DNA from: Alphaproteobacteria bacterium
GTDB taxonomy: Bacteria > Pseudomonadota > Alphaproteobacteria > Caulobacterales > Maricaulaceae
DNA: 60,031 bases
NCBI GenBank assembly: GCA_016124665.1
Contig: WGNH01000034.1
Location: forward strand, 1-60,031
Direction of reading: 5' to 3'
The notes under the pieces are model-generated. The model saw nothing but the letters and a program-made list of their open reading frames with translations. It did not search any database and was not told the DNA's origin. Below, piece after piece: positions 8,300 to 16,474 of the stretch (positions within the stretch are counted from its first letter, which is position 1; each line of letters starts with the position of its first letter). The position numbers and the translations under genes were made by a program.

Positions 8300-8344
8300 A
8301 ACACTCCGGCCAATCCGCCGGCGGGCGAGCTGGCGGGCGTGGCA

Positions 8345-9373
8345 TCAGCCCTGTTTTTCCAGTTCGGGCGTCCATTCGCCGATCGACGCCAAGCCATTCA
8401 TCCGGGCCCGGTGATTGAAGGCCTTTTGTCCGGCGGCAACATCCTTGCCCTTCCACGCTTTCAGCGGAGCCGCTTGCAGCGCGCGGCCATAGGAGAAGGT
8501 CAGCGCCCACGGCAGATCATAAGCCGCATTCATGGCATTGAGATGCGCGGTCGCGTCTTCGTCCGACTGGCCACCCGAGAGGAAAGCAATGCCCGGCACC
8601 GCCGACGGCACGCAATTGGACAGGCACTGGACGGTCAGATCGGCCACATCCTCGACACTGGCCTGATCCGGGCATTTCTTGCCCGCAATGATCATGTTCG
8701 GCTTCAGGATTGTGCCTTCCAGCTGAACGCCCTGGGCATAAAGCTCCTCATAGAGCTTTTTCAGCCCGTATTCGGTGACTTCATAGCAGCGCTCGATGGA
8801 GTGATCGCCATCCATCATGACTTCCGGCTCGACAATCGGCACAATGCCCGCTTCCTGGCACAGGGCGGCATAGCGGGCGAGCGCGTGCATGTTCACATCC
8901 ACGCAATAGGGCGAGGGCATGCTGTCATCGCCCTCGCGGCCCATTTCGATCACCGCGCGCCATTTCGCAAAGCGCGCACCCAGCTCGTAATATTCATTCA
9001 GGCGATCTCGCAGGCCATCCAGGCCCTCGGTGATTTTCTCACCCGGCGCACCGGCCAGATCCTTGGCACCCGTATCGACCTTGATGCCCGGGACCGCGCC
9101 CGCATCCGCGATCAGCTTCGCCAGCGGTGTGCCGTCGGCCGCTTTCTGGCGCAGGGTCTCGTCATAGAGGATGACGCCGGAGATATGCTCATTCATCGCC
9201 GGCTGCGTGCGGAACAGCATTTCACGCCAGTCACGGCGGCTGTCCTCGGTCGAGGTCAGGCCGATCGTGTCAAAGCGCTTCTTGATCGTGCCGGTGGATT
9301 CATCCGCCGCCAGAATGCCCTTGCCGTGCGCCACCATCTGAATGGCAATGTCGTTGAGTTGTTCGAGATCCAT
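8345..9373 (-). CDS. Class I fructose-bisphosphate aldolase
   Basis: Cleaves fructose 1,6-bisphosphate to the two triose phosphates via a Schiff base, or the reverse in gluconeogenesis. A 342 aa protein of the animal-like class I family. GILAADESTGTIKKRF is the N-terminal signature. Lys98 (GIKVD), Lys137 (FAKWR) and Lys224 (EGTILKPNMI) correspond to rabbit Lys107, Lys146 and the Schiff-base Lys229. VEPEVMMDGDH carries the conserved acidic residues. It is the last gene of gap-pgk-aldolase, 42 bases after pgk. An imperfect inverted-repeat element lies right behind it. Confidence 0.95.
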   Translation of the reverse strand: MDLEQLNDIAIQMVAHGKGILAADESTGTIKKRFDTIGLTSTEDSRRDWREMLFRTQPAMNEHISGVILYDETLRQKAADGTPLAKLIADAGAVPGIKVDTGAKDLAGAPGEKITEGLDGLRDRLNEYYELGARFAKWRAVIEMGREGDDSMPSPYCVDVNMHALARYAALCQEAGIVPIVEPEVMMDGDHSIERCYEVTEYGLKKLYEELYAQGVQLEGTILKPNMIIAGKKCPDQASVEDVADLTVQCLSNCVPSAVPGIAFLSGGQSDEDATAHLNAMNAAYDLPWALTFSYGRALQAAPLKAWKGKDVAAGQKAFNHRARMNGLASIGEWTPELEKQG

Positions 9374-9415
9374 CGTCTTGTCCCCAGCAGATCAGAAAGT
9401 GTGAAAAGTCTAGCG

Positions 9416-10609
9416 TTAATCGGTGACCGCTTCCACGCCCGGCAAGGCCTTGCCTTCCATCCATTCAAGGAAAGCGCCACCCGCGGTGGAAACAAAGGTG
9501 AAATCACCCGCCACGCCTGCCTGGTTGAGCGCCGCGACAGTATCACCGCCTCCGCCGACCGCAATCAACTTGTTCGCACGGGCGCGCTGGCCAACATATC
9601 TGGCGACCTCGACAGTGGACGTGTTGAAGGGGGGTGTTTCAAACGCGCCCAGCGGGCCATTCCAGATCAGGGTCCGGCAGGTATCAATCGTATCGGCAAG
9701 CGCATCCACGGTCGCCGGTCCGCAATCAAGCGCCATCATGTCAGCGGGAATATCATCCACCGGGACGGTCACCGTGTCCGGATTGGCAGCAAATTCCCGC
9801 GCACAGACCAGATCGGCCGGCAGGATCATCTCGCAGCCATGTTTGCGGGCGGCCTCCAGAATGGCGCGGGCGGTATCGGCAAAGTCCGCTTCACAGAGGC
9901 TCTTTCCGACATCATGCCCCTGCGCCGCCAGGAAGGTATTGGCCATCGCCCCGCCCACAAACAACCGGTCAACCTTGCTGACAAGGTTCTCCAGAAGGTC
10001 GATCTTGGTCGAGACCTTGGCCCCGCCGACAAGGGCGATGACCGGACGCCGGGGATCCTTCAGCGCCTGCGAAAGATGGTCGAGCTCCCGCTGCAGGGCA
10101 TGCCCGGCATAGGCCGGCAGATGCGCCGCTACGCCCGCCGTCGAGCCATGCGCCCGATGGGCGGCCGAGAAAGCATCATTCACATAGATATCGCCGAGCT
10201 TTGCCAGTTCGACGGCGAAATCCGGATCATTCTTTTCCTCACCGGCATGAAAGCGGGTGTTTTCCAAGAGCAATACACCGCCCGGCTTCAGCGCTGCGAC
10301 GGCCGCCTCGGCAACGGGGCCAATGCAATCCTCTGCAAATTCAACCGGCGCAGCCAGCATGTCAGCCAGCGGCGCGACCACAGGCAGAAGCGAGGCTTCA
10401 GCGAGCCGCTGCCCCTTGGGCCGCCCGAAATGCGCCAGCAGGACCACTTTCGCACCGGCCGATTTCAGATAGCTGATGGTCGGCATCGCCGCCATCAGCC
10501 GGGTCGCATCCGTGACCACGCCATCCTTCATGGGCACATTGAAATCCACACGGACCAGAACCCGCCTGTCTTTCACGTCCGCGTCTTCGATCCGGCGCAA
10601 TCCCATCAC
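9416..10609 (-). CDS. pgk: Phosphoglycerate kinase
   Basis: Transfers phosphate between 1,3-bisphosphoglycerate and ADP in glycolysis. A 397 aa monomer of normal length. The N-terminal substrate site is RVLVRVDFNVPMKDG, with LLAHFGRPKG and LLENTRFHAGEEK following. The hinge and nucleotide domain contain ALVGGAKVSTKIDLLENL, and the C-terminal glycine-rich GGGDTVAALNQAG and FVSTAGGAFLEWMEGKALPG bind the nucleotide. It lies 21 bases downstream of gap and upstream of the aldolase gene, so the three glycolytic genes are probably one transcript. Confidence 0.97.
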   Translation of the reverse strand: MMGLRRIEDADVKDRRVLVRVDFNVPMKDGVVTDATRLMAAMPTISYLKSAGAKVVLLAHFGRPKGQRLAEASLLPVVAPLADMLAAPVEFAEDCIGPVAEAAVAALKPGGVLLLENTRFHAGEEKNDPDFAVELAKLGDIYVNDAFSAAHRAHGSTAGVAAHLPAYAGHALQRELDHLSQALKDPRRPVIALVGGAKVSTKIDLLENLVSKVDRLFVGGAMANTFLAAQGHDVGKSLCEADFADTARAILEAARKHGCEMILPADLVCAREFAANPDTVTVPVDDIPADMMALDCGPATVDALADTIDTCRTLIWNGPLGAFETPPFNTSTVEVARYVGQRARANKLIAVGGGGDTVAALNQAGVAGDFTFVSTAGGAFLEWMEGKALPGVEAVTD

Positions 10610-10630
10610 AAATCCCTTGTATCCGGCAGC

Positions 10631-11644
10631 TTAGAGGAACCGGCCCATGGCCACGGCCGTATCAATCATACGGCAGGCAAAGCCCCACTCATTATCATAC
10701 CAGGTCATGACCCGCGCCAGACGGCCATCGATCACATTGGTCTTGTCAATGGCGACGATAGAGGAACGATTGTCATGGTTATAGTCGATCGAGACCAGCG
10801 GAATATCATCATAGCCAAGAATGCCCTTCATCGGACCATCGGCCGCGGCGCGGATGGCGGCGTTGATCTCTTCGGCACTGGTTGCCTTCGACGGCACAAA
10901 AACCAGATCGATCAGCGAGACATTCGGCGTCGGCACGCGAACCGCTGCCCCGTCAAGCTTGCCCGCCAGTTCCGGCAGCACCAGTCCGACGGCTTTGGCC
11001 GCGCCGGTCGAGGTCGGCACCATCGACATCGCCGCCGCCCGTGCACGATGCAGATCCTTGTGGTTCCGGTCCAGCGTCGGCTGGTCGCCGGTATAGGCAT
11101 GGATCGTGGTGACATGGCCGCGCTCGATACCGACAGCGTCGTTCAGTACCTTCGCGACCGGCGCGAGACCATTCGTGGTGCAGGACGCGTTCGAGACCAC
11201 CAGATCATCAGCAGACAATTGATCATGGTTCACGCCATACACGATGGTCTTGTCGGCATTCTTGGCCGGAGCAGAGCAAAGCACTTTCTTGGCGCCCGAG
11301 CCTTCGATGTGCGCCATCGACGCTTCCTTGGAATTGAACTTGCCTGTGCATTCCAGCACCAGATCAACGCCCATATCACCCCAGGGCAATTGCGCGGGAT
11401 CACGGTTCGAGACTTTCCGGATTTTGCCGAACCCTGCATCTATCCAGTCATCACCGACGGTAATCTTTCCCGGATAGCGGCCATGAACGCTGTCATAGGT
11501 CAGCAGGTGGGCATTGGTTTCCGGGGTCGAGGAATCGTTGATGGCAACGACTTCGATTTCGTCCCAGCGCTTTTCCTCCAGAACCGCGCGCAATGCCAGC
11601 CGGCCGATGCGGCCAAATCCCGTAATAGCAACCCGTACAGCCAT
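10631..11644 (-). CDS. gap: Glyceraldehyde-3-phosphate dehydrogenase, type I
   Basis: Oxidises glyceraldehyde 3-phosphate to 1,3-bisphosphoglycerate with NAD+. A 337 aa protein with an N-terminal Rossmann fold (ITGFGRIGRLALRA). VVAINDSS carries the conserved Asp after the second strand, consistent with NAD use. Catalytic Cys155 is in SNASCTTNGLAP and His182 in TIHAYTGDQPTLD. The position usually occupied by a second cysteine (TTNC) is Gly here. GAGAGGAA precedes the ATG. It leads the gap-pgk-aldolase unit. Confidence 0.97.
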   Translation of the reverse strand: MAVRVAITGFGRIGRLALRAVLEEKRWDEIEVVAINDSSTPETNAHLLTYDSVHGRYPGKITVGDDWIDAGFGKIRKVSNRDPAQLPWGDMGVDLVLECTGKFNSKEASMAHIEGSGAKKVLCSAPAKNADKTIVYGVNHDQLSADDLVVSNASCTTNGLAPVAKVLNDAVGIERGHVTTIHAYTGDQPTLDRNHKDLHRARAAAMSMVPTSTGAAKAVGLVLPELAGKLDGAAVRVPTPNVSLIDLVFVPSKATSAEEINAAIRAAADGPMKGILGYDDIPLVSIDYNHDNRSSIVAIDKTNVIDGRLARVMTWYDNEWGFACRMIDTAVAMGRFL

Positions 11645-11722
11645 GCGAAAATTCCTCTCTAGCAGGTCGGTGCGAGCCGTGCAGGCCCGCCTGAAACAGA
11701 GTCGCGCGCCGTTTACCTGCTC

Positions 11723-12589
11723 TTAGACGCGGCGTCCACTCACACCCATCATTTCAAGGCATCTTTCCAGCGACTCCTGCCAGTCCGGCAGGGTGATGCC
11801 ATAGACGGCCTGCGATCTGGACAGATCAAGGCGCGTATCGCCCGGGCGGCGCGCGCGCGTCGGATAGGCGCTGGTGGGAATACCGGTGACAGGCGTGGAG
11901 AGCCCCGCTCCCGAAATCGTCGCTTCCGCGAGATCTTTCCAGCTCGCCTCCCCGGAATTGGCGACATGCAACAACCCTCCTGCCGCCCCGCCACGTAAAT
12001 GCTCCACCAGTTCCAGCAGGGCATCGGCCAGCGCATGGGCTTCGGTCGGGCGGCCGGTCTGGTCATCAACGACATTCAGGGAATCACGCCCGGCCGCCAG
12101 CTGCAACATGGTGCGCACAAAGTTTGTACCTTCATGAGAATAGACCCAACTCGTCCGGACAATCAGCGCATCCGGATTGACGGCCATCACCGCTTTTTCG
12201 CCGTCAGCCTTGGTCTGGCCGTAAATGTTCAGCGGGGCGGTCGCGGCAGTCTCCGCGTAGGGCGCACCGCCCAACCCATTGAAGACATAATCGGTCGAGA
12301 GATGCAGGAAGGGGACGCCGCGCGCTTCCGCGGCCCGTGCCAGCGCTGCCGGACCGGTCTCGTTCAGGGCCCGCGCGGCCTCGATATCATCCTCGGCGCG
12401 GTCCACGGCGGTATAGGCGGCCGCATTGATGATGGCATCAGGCGATATCTGGCCGATGATATCGGCAATCCCAGCCGGATGAGCGAGATCAATCTGCGGC
12501 CGGCCGATACGGACAACCTCATGAGTCCCGGCCTCTCGCGCCAATGCACTGGCCACCTGCCCCGTCGAACCGATCACCAGAATCTTCAT
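11723..12589 (-). CDS. rfbD: dTDP-4-dehydrorhamnose reductase
   Basis: Last step of dTDP-L-rhamnose synthesis, an NAD(P)H reduction of the 4-keto sugar. A 288 aa short-chain dehydrogenase with the nucleotide loop GSTGQVASALA, INAAAYTAVDRAEDD, and FLHLSTDYVFNG. The catalytic Tyr-Lys pair is in PLNIYGQTKADGEKA, and VRTSWVYSHEGTNFV follows. It overlaps rfbC by four bases, so the pair is coupled. rfbA and rfbB are not in the window. Confidence 0.95.
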   Translation of the reverse strand: MKILVIGSTGQVASALAREAGTHEVVRIGRPQIDLAHPAGIADIIGQISPDAIINAAAYTAVDRAEDDIEAARALNETGPAALARAAEARGVPFLHLSTDYVFNGLGGAPYAETAATAPLNIYGQTKADGEKAVMAVNPDALIVRTSWVYSHEGTNFVRTMLQLAAGRDSLNVVDDQTGRPTEAHALADALLELVEHLRGGAAGGLLHVANSGEASWKDLAEATISGAGLSTPVTGIPTSAYPTRARRPGDTRLDLSRSQAVYGITLPDWQESLERCLEMMGVSGRRV

Positions 12590-13182
12590 GGCTTGTACTC
12601 GAACAGCTTTGGCATCTCTGCCAGTTTTGGTGCATCGCGATCCTTCGCAGACACCACCGCAGTCGCTGTATCAAACGGCCAGCGAATGCCAATCGCAGGG
12701 TCATTCCAGAAAATACCGCCATCGTGCTCGGCGGAATACGGATTATCGACCTTGTAGGCGATTTCGCTTTCCAGCTCGATCGTGGCAAATCCGTGCGCAA
12801 AGCCGCGAGGCACCCAGAGCTGCAATCCGTTTTCCTCTGTCAGGCTCGCCCCGGCCCATTGCCCGAAGGTCGGTGAACCATGCCGGATATCGACAATCAC
12901 ATCATAAATGGCACCGCGCGGGCACCTTACGAGCTTGGCTTGCGCCATCGGTGGAGCCTGAAAATGAAGGCCGCGCACAGTGCCCGCAGCTCTGGATCGC
13001 GAGGCATTATCCTGTACGAACCCGGTTTTGACGCCAGTAAGAAACTGAAACCGTTGTGCGTTCCAGACCTCTTCGAACCAGCCTCTCTCATCGTCGAACC
13101 GCCGGGGCTCGATCAGAAACGCATCCTCGAAGGGTCCGAAACGTTCAAATTCTGGCAAATGGAGGCTCCTGCTGGCAAACAA
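12586..13182 (-). CDS. rfbC: dTDP-4-dehydrorhamnose 3,5-epimerase
   Basis: Epimerises the 4-keto-6-deoxy-glucose intermediate at C3 and C5. A cupin fold of 198 aa. The motifs are DERGWFEEVWN, FVQDNASRSRAAGTVRGLHF (with the active-site His of RGLHFQ), DVIVDIRHGSPTFGQW, and VPRGFAHGFATI. The gene is the first of the rfbC-rfbD pair. It is divergent from sqdB across about 110 bases that must hold both promoters. Confidence 0.94.
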   Translation of the reverse strand: MFASRSLHLPEFERFGPFEDAFLIEPRRFDDERGWFEEVWNAQRFQFLTGVKTGFVQDNASRSRAAGTVRGLHFQAPPMAQAKLVRCPRGAIYDVIVDIRHGSPTFGQWAGASLTEENGLQLWVPRGFAHGFATIELESEIAYKVDNPYSAEHDGGIFWNDPAIGIRWPFDTATAVVSAKDRDAPKLAEMPKLFEYKP

Positions 13183-13293
13183 CGGGATATATACTATCTG
13201 CGTGTCTAGAGCAGCAAAGCCTTGTCATCAGGGCTTCACCTTGCGACAAGGCTGGCCAATCCGGAATTCATTATTACAGCGCAGGTGTCCATT

Positions 13294-14499
13294 ATGAAGG
13301 TGATCGTTCTCGGTGGCGACGGTTTTTGCGGTTGGCCAACCGCCCTCCACCTTTCCAATCTCGGCCATGATGTGGTCATTGTCGACAATCTGTCGCGCCG
13401 CAAGATCGACATCGAGCTGGAAGTCGACAGTCTGACACCGATCCAGCCCATGAGTGTTCGTCTCGCCGCCTGGAAAGAGGTTTCGGGAAAGGATATCCGC
13501 TTTGTCGATCTGAATGTTGGCAAGGATTATCAGGAACTGCTCGACCTCATCCTCAAAGAAAAGCCCGACTCCATTGTTCATTTTGCCGAACAGCGTGCCG
13601 CGCCCTATTCGATGAAATCGGCCAGACACAAGCGTTACACGGTCGACAATAATCTGAACGCCACCAATGATGTTCTCGCCGCTATAGTCGAGTCCGGCCT
13701 CGACATCCATCTCGTCCATCTCGGCACGATGGGAGTTTACGGGTACGGCACAGCCGGCATGAAGATTCCCGAAGGCTATCTCAATGTGAAGATTGAAACG
13801 CCACAGGGCCTGATCGACACCGAAATCCTCTACCCGGCCAATCCGGGGTCCATCTATCACATGACGAAGACGCAGGATGCGCTCTTCTTCCACTTCTACA
13901 ACAAGAATGACGGGCTCAAGATTACGGACCTTCATCAGGGGATCGTGTGGGGAACACAGACCGAGGAGACCCGCAAGGACGAGCGGCTGATCAACCGCTT
14001 CGACTATGATGGCGACTATGGAACCGTGCTGAACCGCTTCCTGATGCAGGCTGCGATCGGACACCCGCTGACCGTTCATGGCACGGGTGGCCAGACCCGC
14101 GCCTTCATCCATATCCAGGACACTGTGCATTGCATTGAGCTGGCACTGAAAAACCGTCCGAAAACCGGTGATAGGGTGCACATCATGAACCAGATGACCG
14201 AAACGCACCGGGTCCGAGAGCTGGCCGACATGATCGCCAATCTGACCGGTGCAGAGATTGCCAATCTGCCCAATCCCCGCAATGAAGCCGACGAGAACGA
14301 CCTTCATGTGGAGAATGCCACTTTCCTGAAACTCGGCCTCAATCCGATCACGCTGGAAGCCGGGTTGATGGACGAAGTCACGGGAATTGCACGTAAATAC
14401 AAGGATCGCTGCGATCTGTCGAAAGTGCCGTCCGTTTCCTACTGGAACAAGGACCGCGAAGCCGCGCAGAAAGACGCCAAGCTGAAAGCGGTATCCTAA
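13294..14499 (+). CDS. sqdB: UDP-sulfoquinovose synthase
   Basis: Makes UDP-sulfoquinovose from UDP-glucose and sulfite, the head-group donor for the sulfolipid SQDG. A 401 aa extended short-chain dehydrogenase. The signature features are VLGGDGFCGWPTALHLS (NAD loop with the SqdB-typical GFCGWP), VHFAEQRAAPYSM, HLGTMGVYGYG, and the YHMTK catalytic pair after NPGSI. QGIVWGTQTEET and TRAFIHIQDTVHCI are also typical. The start at 13294 aligns with other SqdB proteins, although the frame is open 24 codons further. The stop interlocks with that of the sulfotransferase on the other strand. No sqdX/sqdD glycosyltransferase is nearby. Confidence 0.93.
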   Translation: MKVIVLGGDGFCGWPTALHLSNLGHDVVIVDNLSRRKIDIELEVDSLTPIQPMSVRLAAWKEVSGKDIRFVDLNVGKDYQELLDLILKEKPDSIVHFAEQRAAPYSMKSARHKRYTVDNNLNATNDVLAAIVESGLDIHLVHLGTMGVYGYGTAGMKIPEGYLNVKIETPQGLIDTEILYPANPGSIYHMTKTQDALFFHFYNKNDGLKITDLHQGIVWGTQTEETRKDERLINRFDYDGDYGTVLNRFLMQAAIGHPLTVHGTGGQTRAFIHIQDTVHCIELALKNRPKTGDRVHIMNQMTETHRVRELADMIANLTGAEIANLPNPRNEADENDLHVENATFLKLGLNPITLEAGLMDEVTGIARKYKDRCDLSKVPSVSYWNKDREAAQKDAKLKAVS

Positions 14500-15182
14500 A
14501 GCGCACCCTGACGCGGCCAGCCCGGATCATTCGGGCTGCCATGCCCGCGCTCGGGATAGCAGAAGGCAATCGCCGCTTCTGTTTGCGTGCCCGTGGGACT
14601 GAGGCCGCAAAAATCGATCAGCTGTTCGACAAAGCGCTCCGGCCTGACCAGTGATTTTTCATAGCTGACGAGTGCAGCGGGAAGCGTGCAACGCTCCAGA
14701 TAATTGCGGCAAAGCTGATAGAGCGTCAGCGTTTCTTCCATTGCCGTCAGAAGCGGTTTCTGCGTCAGTAAATGCACCCGCTCTGCCGCCGCCTGCGGAT
14801 CCCGGAAAACACATATCAGCCGGGGTGCAGGCAGCAAATCCTGCACCTGCCCCGCATAGAGCACGCCGTGCGGATCCTTCCAGCCCCAGGCCGTGCCGGC
14901 TGCTGCCCGCCCTTCGATCAGCGGCCGCATCCGTGACAGGGCCGTCCGGAAAGCTCCGCTGTGCGGATCCGCCAATTCCGTAACACTGCCCCGGGCTTCC
15001 TGAATATCAAGATCCTCATTATTCCCGACACCTTGCCGCGCGCCCATATCGGCACCCAGAATCCGCAGGGTCCCTGCCACCATTGATGTGCCGCCACGCG
15101 GCGCTCCGAAAACGAAAATGCCCCGGCCTTCCCCTTCCGGCGGCCCGGTCAACACATGTAGCGGTTCGGAACGTTCATACAT
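14496..15182 (-). CDS. Sulfotransferase family protein
   Basis: A 228 aa protein with a PAPS-binding P-loop-like motif GAPRGGTSMVAGTL near residue 26. WGWKDPHGVLY and LICVFRDPQAAAERV correspond to the 3' phosphate-binding region, and a C-terminal segment contains VSYEKSLVRPERFVEQL. Such enzymes move sulfate from PAPS to carbohydrate or lipid acceptors, though bacterial members are often uncharacterised. It follows argE by six bases on the minus strand and ends against sqdB. Proximity to a sulfolipid gene is suggestive, but the chemistry is different (sulfate ester versus sulfonate). Confidence 0.8.
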   Translation of the reverse strand: MYERSEPLHVLTGPPEGEGRGIFVFGAPRGGTSMVAGTLRILGADMGARQGVGNNEDLDIQEARGSVTELADPHSGAFRTALSRMRPLIEGRAAAGTAWGWKDPHGVLYAGQVQDLLPAPRLICVFRDPQAAAERVHLLTQKPLLTAMEETLTLYQLCRNYLERCTLPAALVSYEKSLVRPERFVEQLIDFCGLSPTGTQTEAAIAFCYPERGHGSPNDPGWPRQGAL

Positions 15183-15188
15183 AGTGCA

Positions 15189-16352
15189 TCATTCCGTCAG
15201 CCATGCCGAGAGGCGGGTGAGAAAACCGATACACGCCTCCAGCTGGCTCAGCTCCACGAATTCGTCAGCTTTGTGCGCCTGCTCGATATAGCCAGGGCCG
15301 CACACCACAGTCGACAGGCCTGCTGTCTGGAATAATCCGGCTTCGGTTCCGAACGCCACAAAGCGCCGGGCATTATCACCTGTCAAACGGCGTGCCAGCT
15401 CTTCAGCCGCGCCGTTCTCTTCGGGCCGGAGCGGCGGCGCATCCGATCGCTGGATTACATCGACCCGGGCGCCGAGCGCATAACGCCGCATCCGGGCTTG
15501 CACCTCGGCCGCTTTCTCCCGCAAGGCCTCGCCAGCGGCGCGGGCATCATCCCACGGGGCAGGCCGCATAAGACTTTCAAACCAGGCCTTGCGGGCCAGG
15601 ATGTTTGTTGCCGTCCCGCCTTCCATCTGACCGATCGTGATCGTGCCATAGGGCGGGTCAAACGGGCTCTCTGCCGGAGCCGCTTGCCGCCAGGTTTCGG
15701 CCTGATCGACCAGATATTGCATCAGCGGGACAGCATGTGTGACAGCGCAAGCCCCGTCCTCGACCTTGGAGGAATGTGCTTCCAGGCCCTCGATTTCCAC
15801 GCGCACCGAATAAAGGCCCTTATGCCCGGTCACCACTTTCATACCGGTCGGTTCGCCGATAATGGCAATCGCGGGCTGCGGGCCGTTCGCGGTCATTTCA
15901 CGGATCATGTCCGGCGCGCCCAGGCACCCGACTTCTTCATCATAGGAAAACGCGAAATGGACCGGGCGCTTCAACGCCTGGCGCGCATAATCCTGCGCCA
16001 GAACCAGGCAGCAGGCGATAAAGCCCTTCATGTCGCACGTACCGCGTCCGTACAGACGGCCATCGGCCTCGGTCATCACAAAGGGGTCGGTAGACCAATC
16101 CTGCCCATCGACGGGAACGACATCGGTATGGCCGGACAGGACCACGCCACCATCCACCTCTGGCCCGAGCACGGCATGCAGATTGGCTTTTGTGCCGGAG
16201 GCATCCACCGTCCGGTGGCAAACCGCACCGAGGGCTGAGAGGCGGGCCTCGATATAGTCGATGAGTTTCAGATTGCTGTCACGGGAGACGGTCGCGATCC
16301 CGATCAGATCAGCCAGGCAGGCCTTAACGGAGTCAAGAGTGTGAGTGGTCAC
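15189..16352 (-). CDS. argE: Acetylornithine deacetylase (M20 family)
   Basis: Removes the acetyl group from N-acetylornithine in arginine synthesis with a metal centre. The motifs are LSGHTDVVPVDGQDW (first His and Asp), YGRGTCDMKGF (bridging Asp), FAFSYDEEVGCLG (catalytic and metal Glu), and the late His in YIEQAHKADEFVE. GTG at 16352 is preferred because AAGGA lies nine bases upstream. An ATG at 16376 would add eight residues but has its purine stretch directly against the codon. It is followed at six bases by the sulfotransferase gene. Other M20 deacylases are possible, but length and motifs fit ArgE best. Confidence 0.9.
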   Translation of the reverse strand: MTTHTLDSVKACLADLIGIATVSRDSNLKLIDYIEARLSALGAVCHRTVDASGTKANLHAVLGPEVDGGVVLSGHTDVVPVDGQDWSTDPFVMTEADGRLYGRGTCDMKGFIACCLVLAQDYARQALKRPVHFAFSYDEEVGCLGAPDMIREMTANGPQPAIAIIGEPTGMKVVTGHKGLYSVRVEIEGLEAHSSKVEDGACAVTHAVPLMQYLVDQAETWRQAAPAESPFDPPYGTITIGQMEGGTATNILARKAWFESLMRPAPWDDARAAGEALREKAAEVQARMRRYALGARVDVIQRSDAPPLRPEENGAAEELARRLTGDNARRFVAFGTEAGLFQTAGLSTVVCGPGYIEQAHKADEFVELSQLEACIGFLTRLSAWLTE

Positions 16353-16474
16353 GAAAGTCCATCCTTCAGGGTCCATCTCCCTAGCCCGCCCTTAAGGTTC
16401 GGGAAACCCTTTCTTTCCACGTGATTTTAAGACGTTTCAGGCACTTTCCGCTCAGGAATGGTGAATAAAGGCCT

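Noticed and set aside
8107-8397. A 96-codon minus-strand frame behind the aldolase
   Set aside because: It crosses both arms of the inverted-repeat element and overlaps the aldolase 3' end. It has no ribosome site.
7976-11662. A 1228-codon open frame on the plus strand
   Set aside because: It runs antisense through the aldolase, pgk and gap genes. Such long shadow frames are common in GC-rich DNA, and its translation has no domain-like pattern.
13228-14307. A 359-codon minus-strand frame
   Set aside because: It is antisense to sqdB, which has unambiguous family motifs.
16377-16474. Possible CtrA boxes (TTAA-N7-TTAA) upstream of the first TadG-like gene
   Set aside because: Only single TTAA halves are present (for example in CTTAAGGTTCGGGAAAC), with no proper second half at the right spacing.
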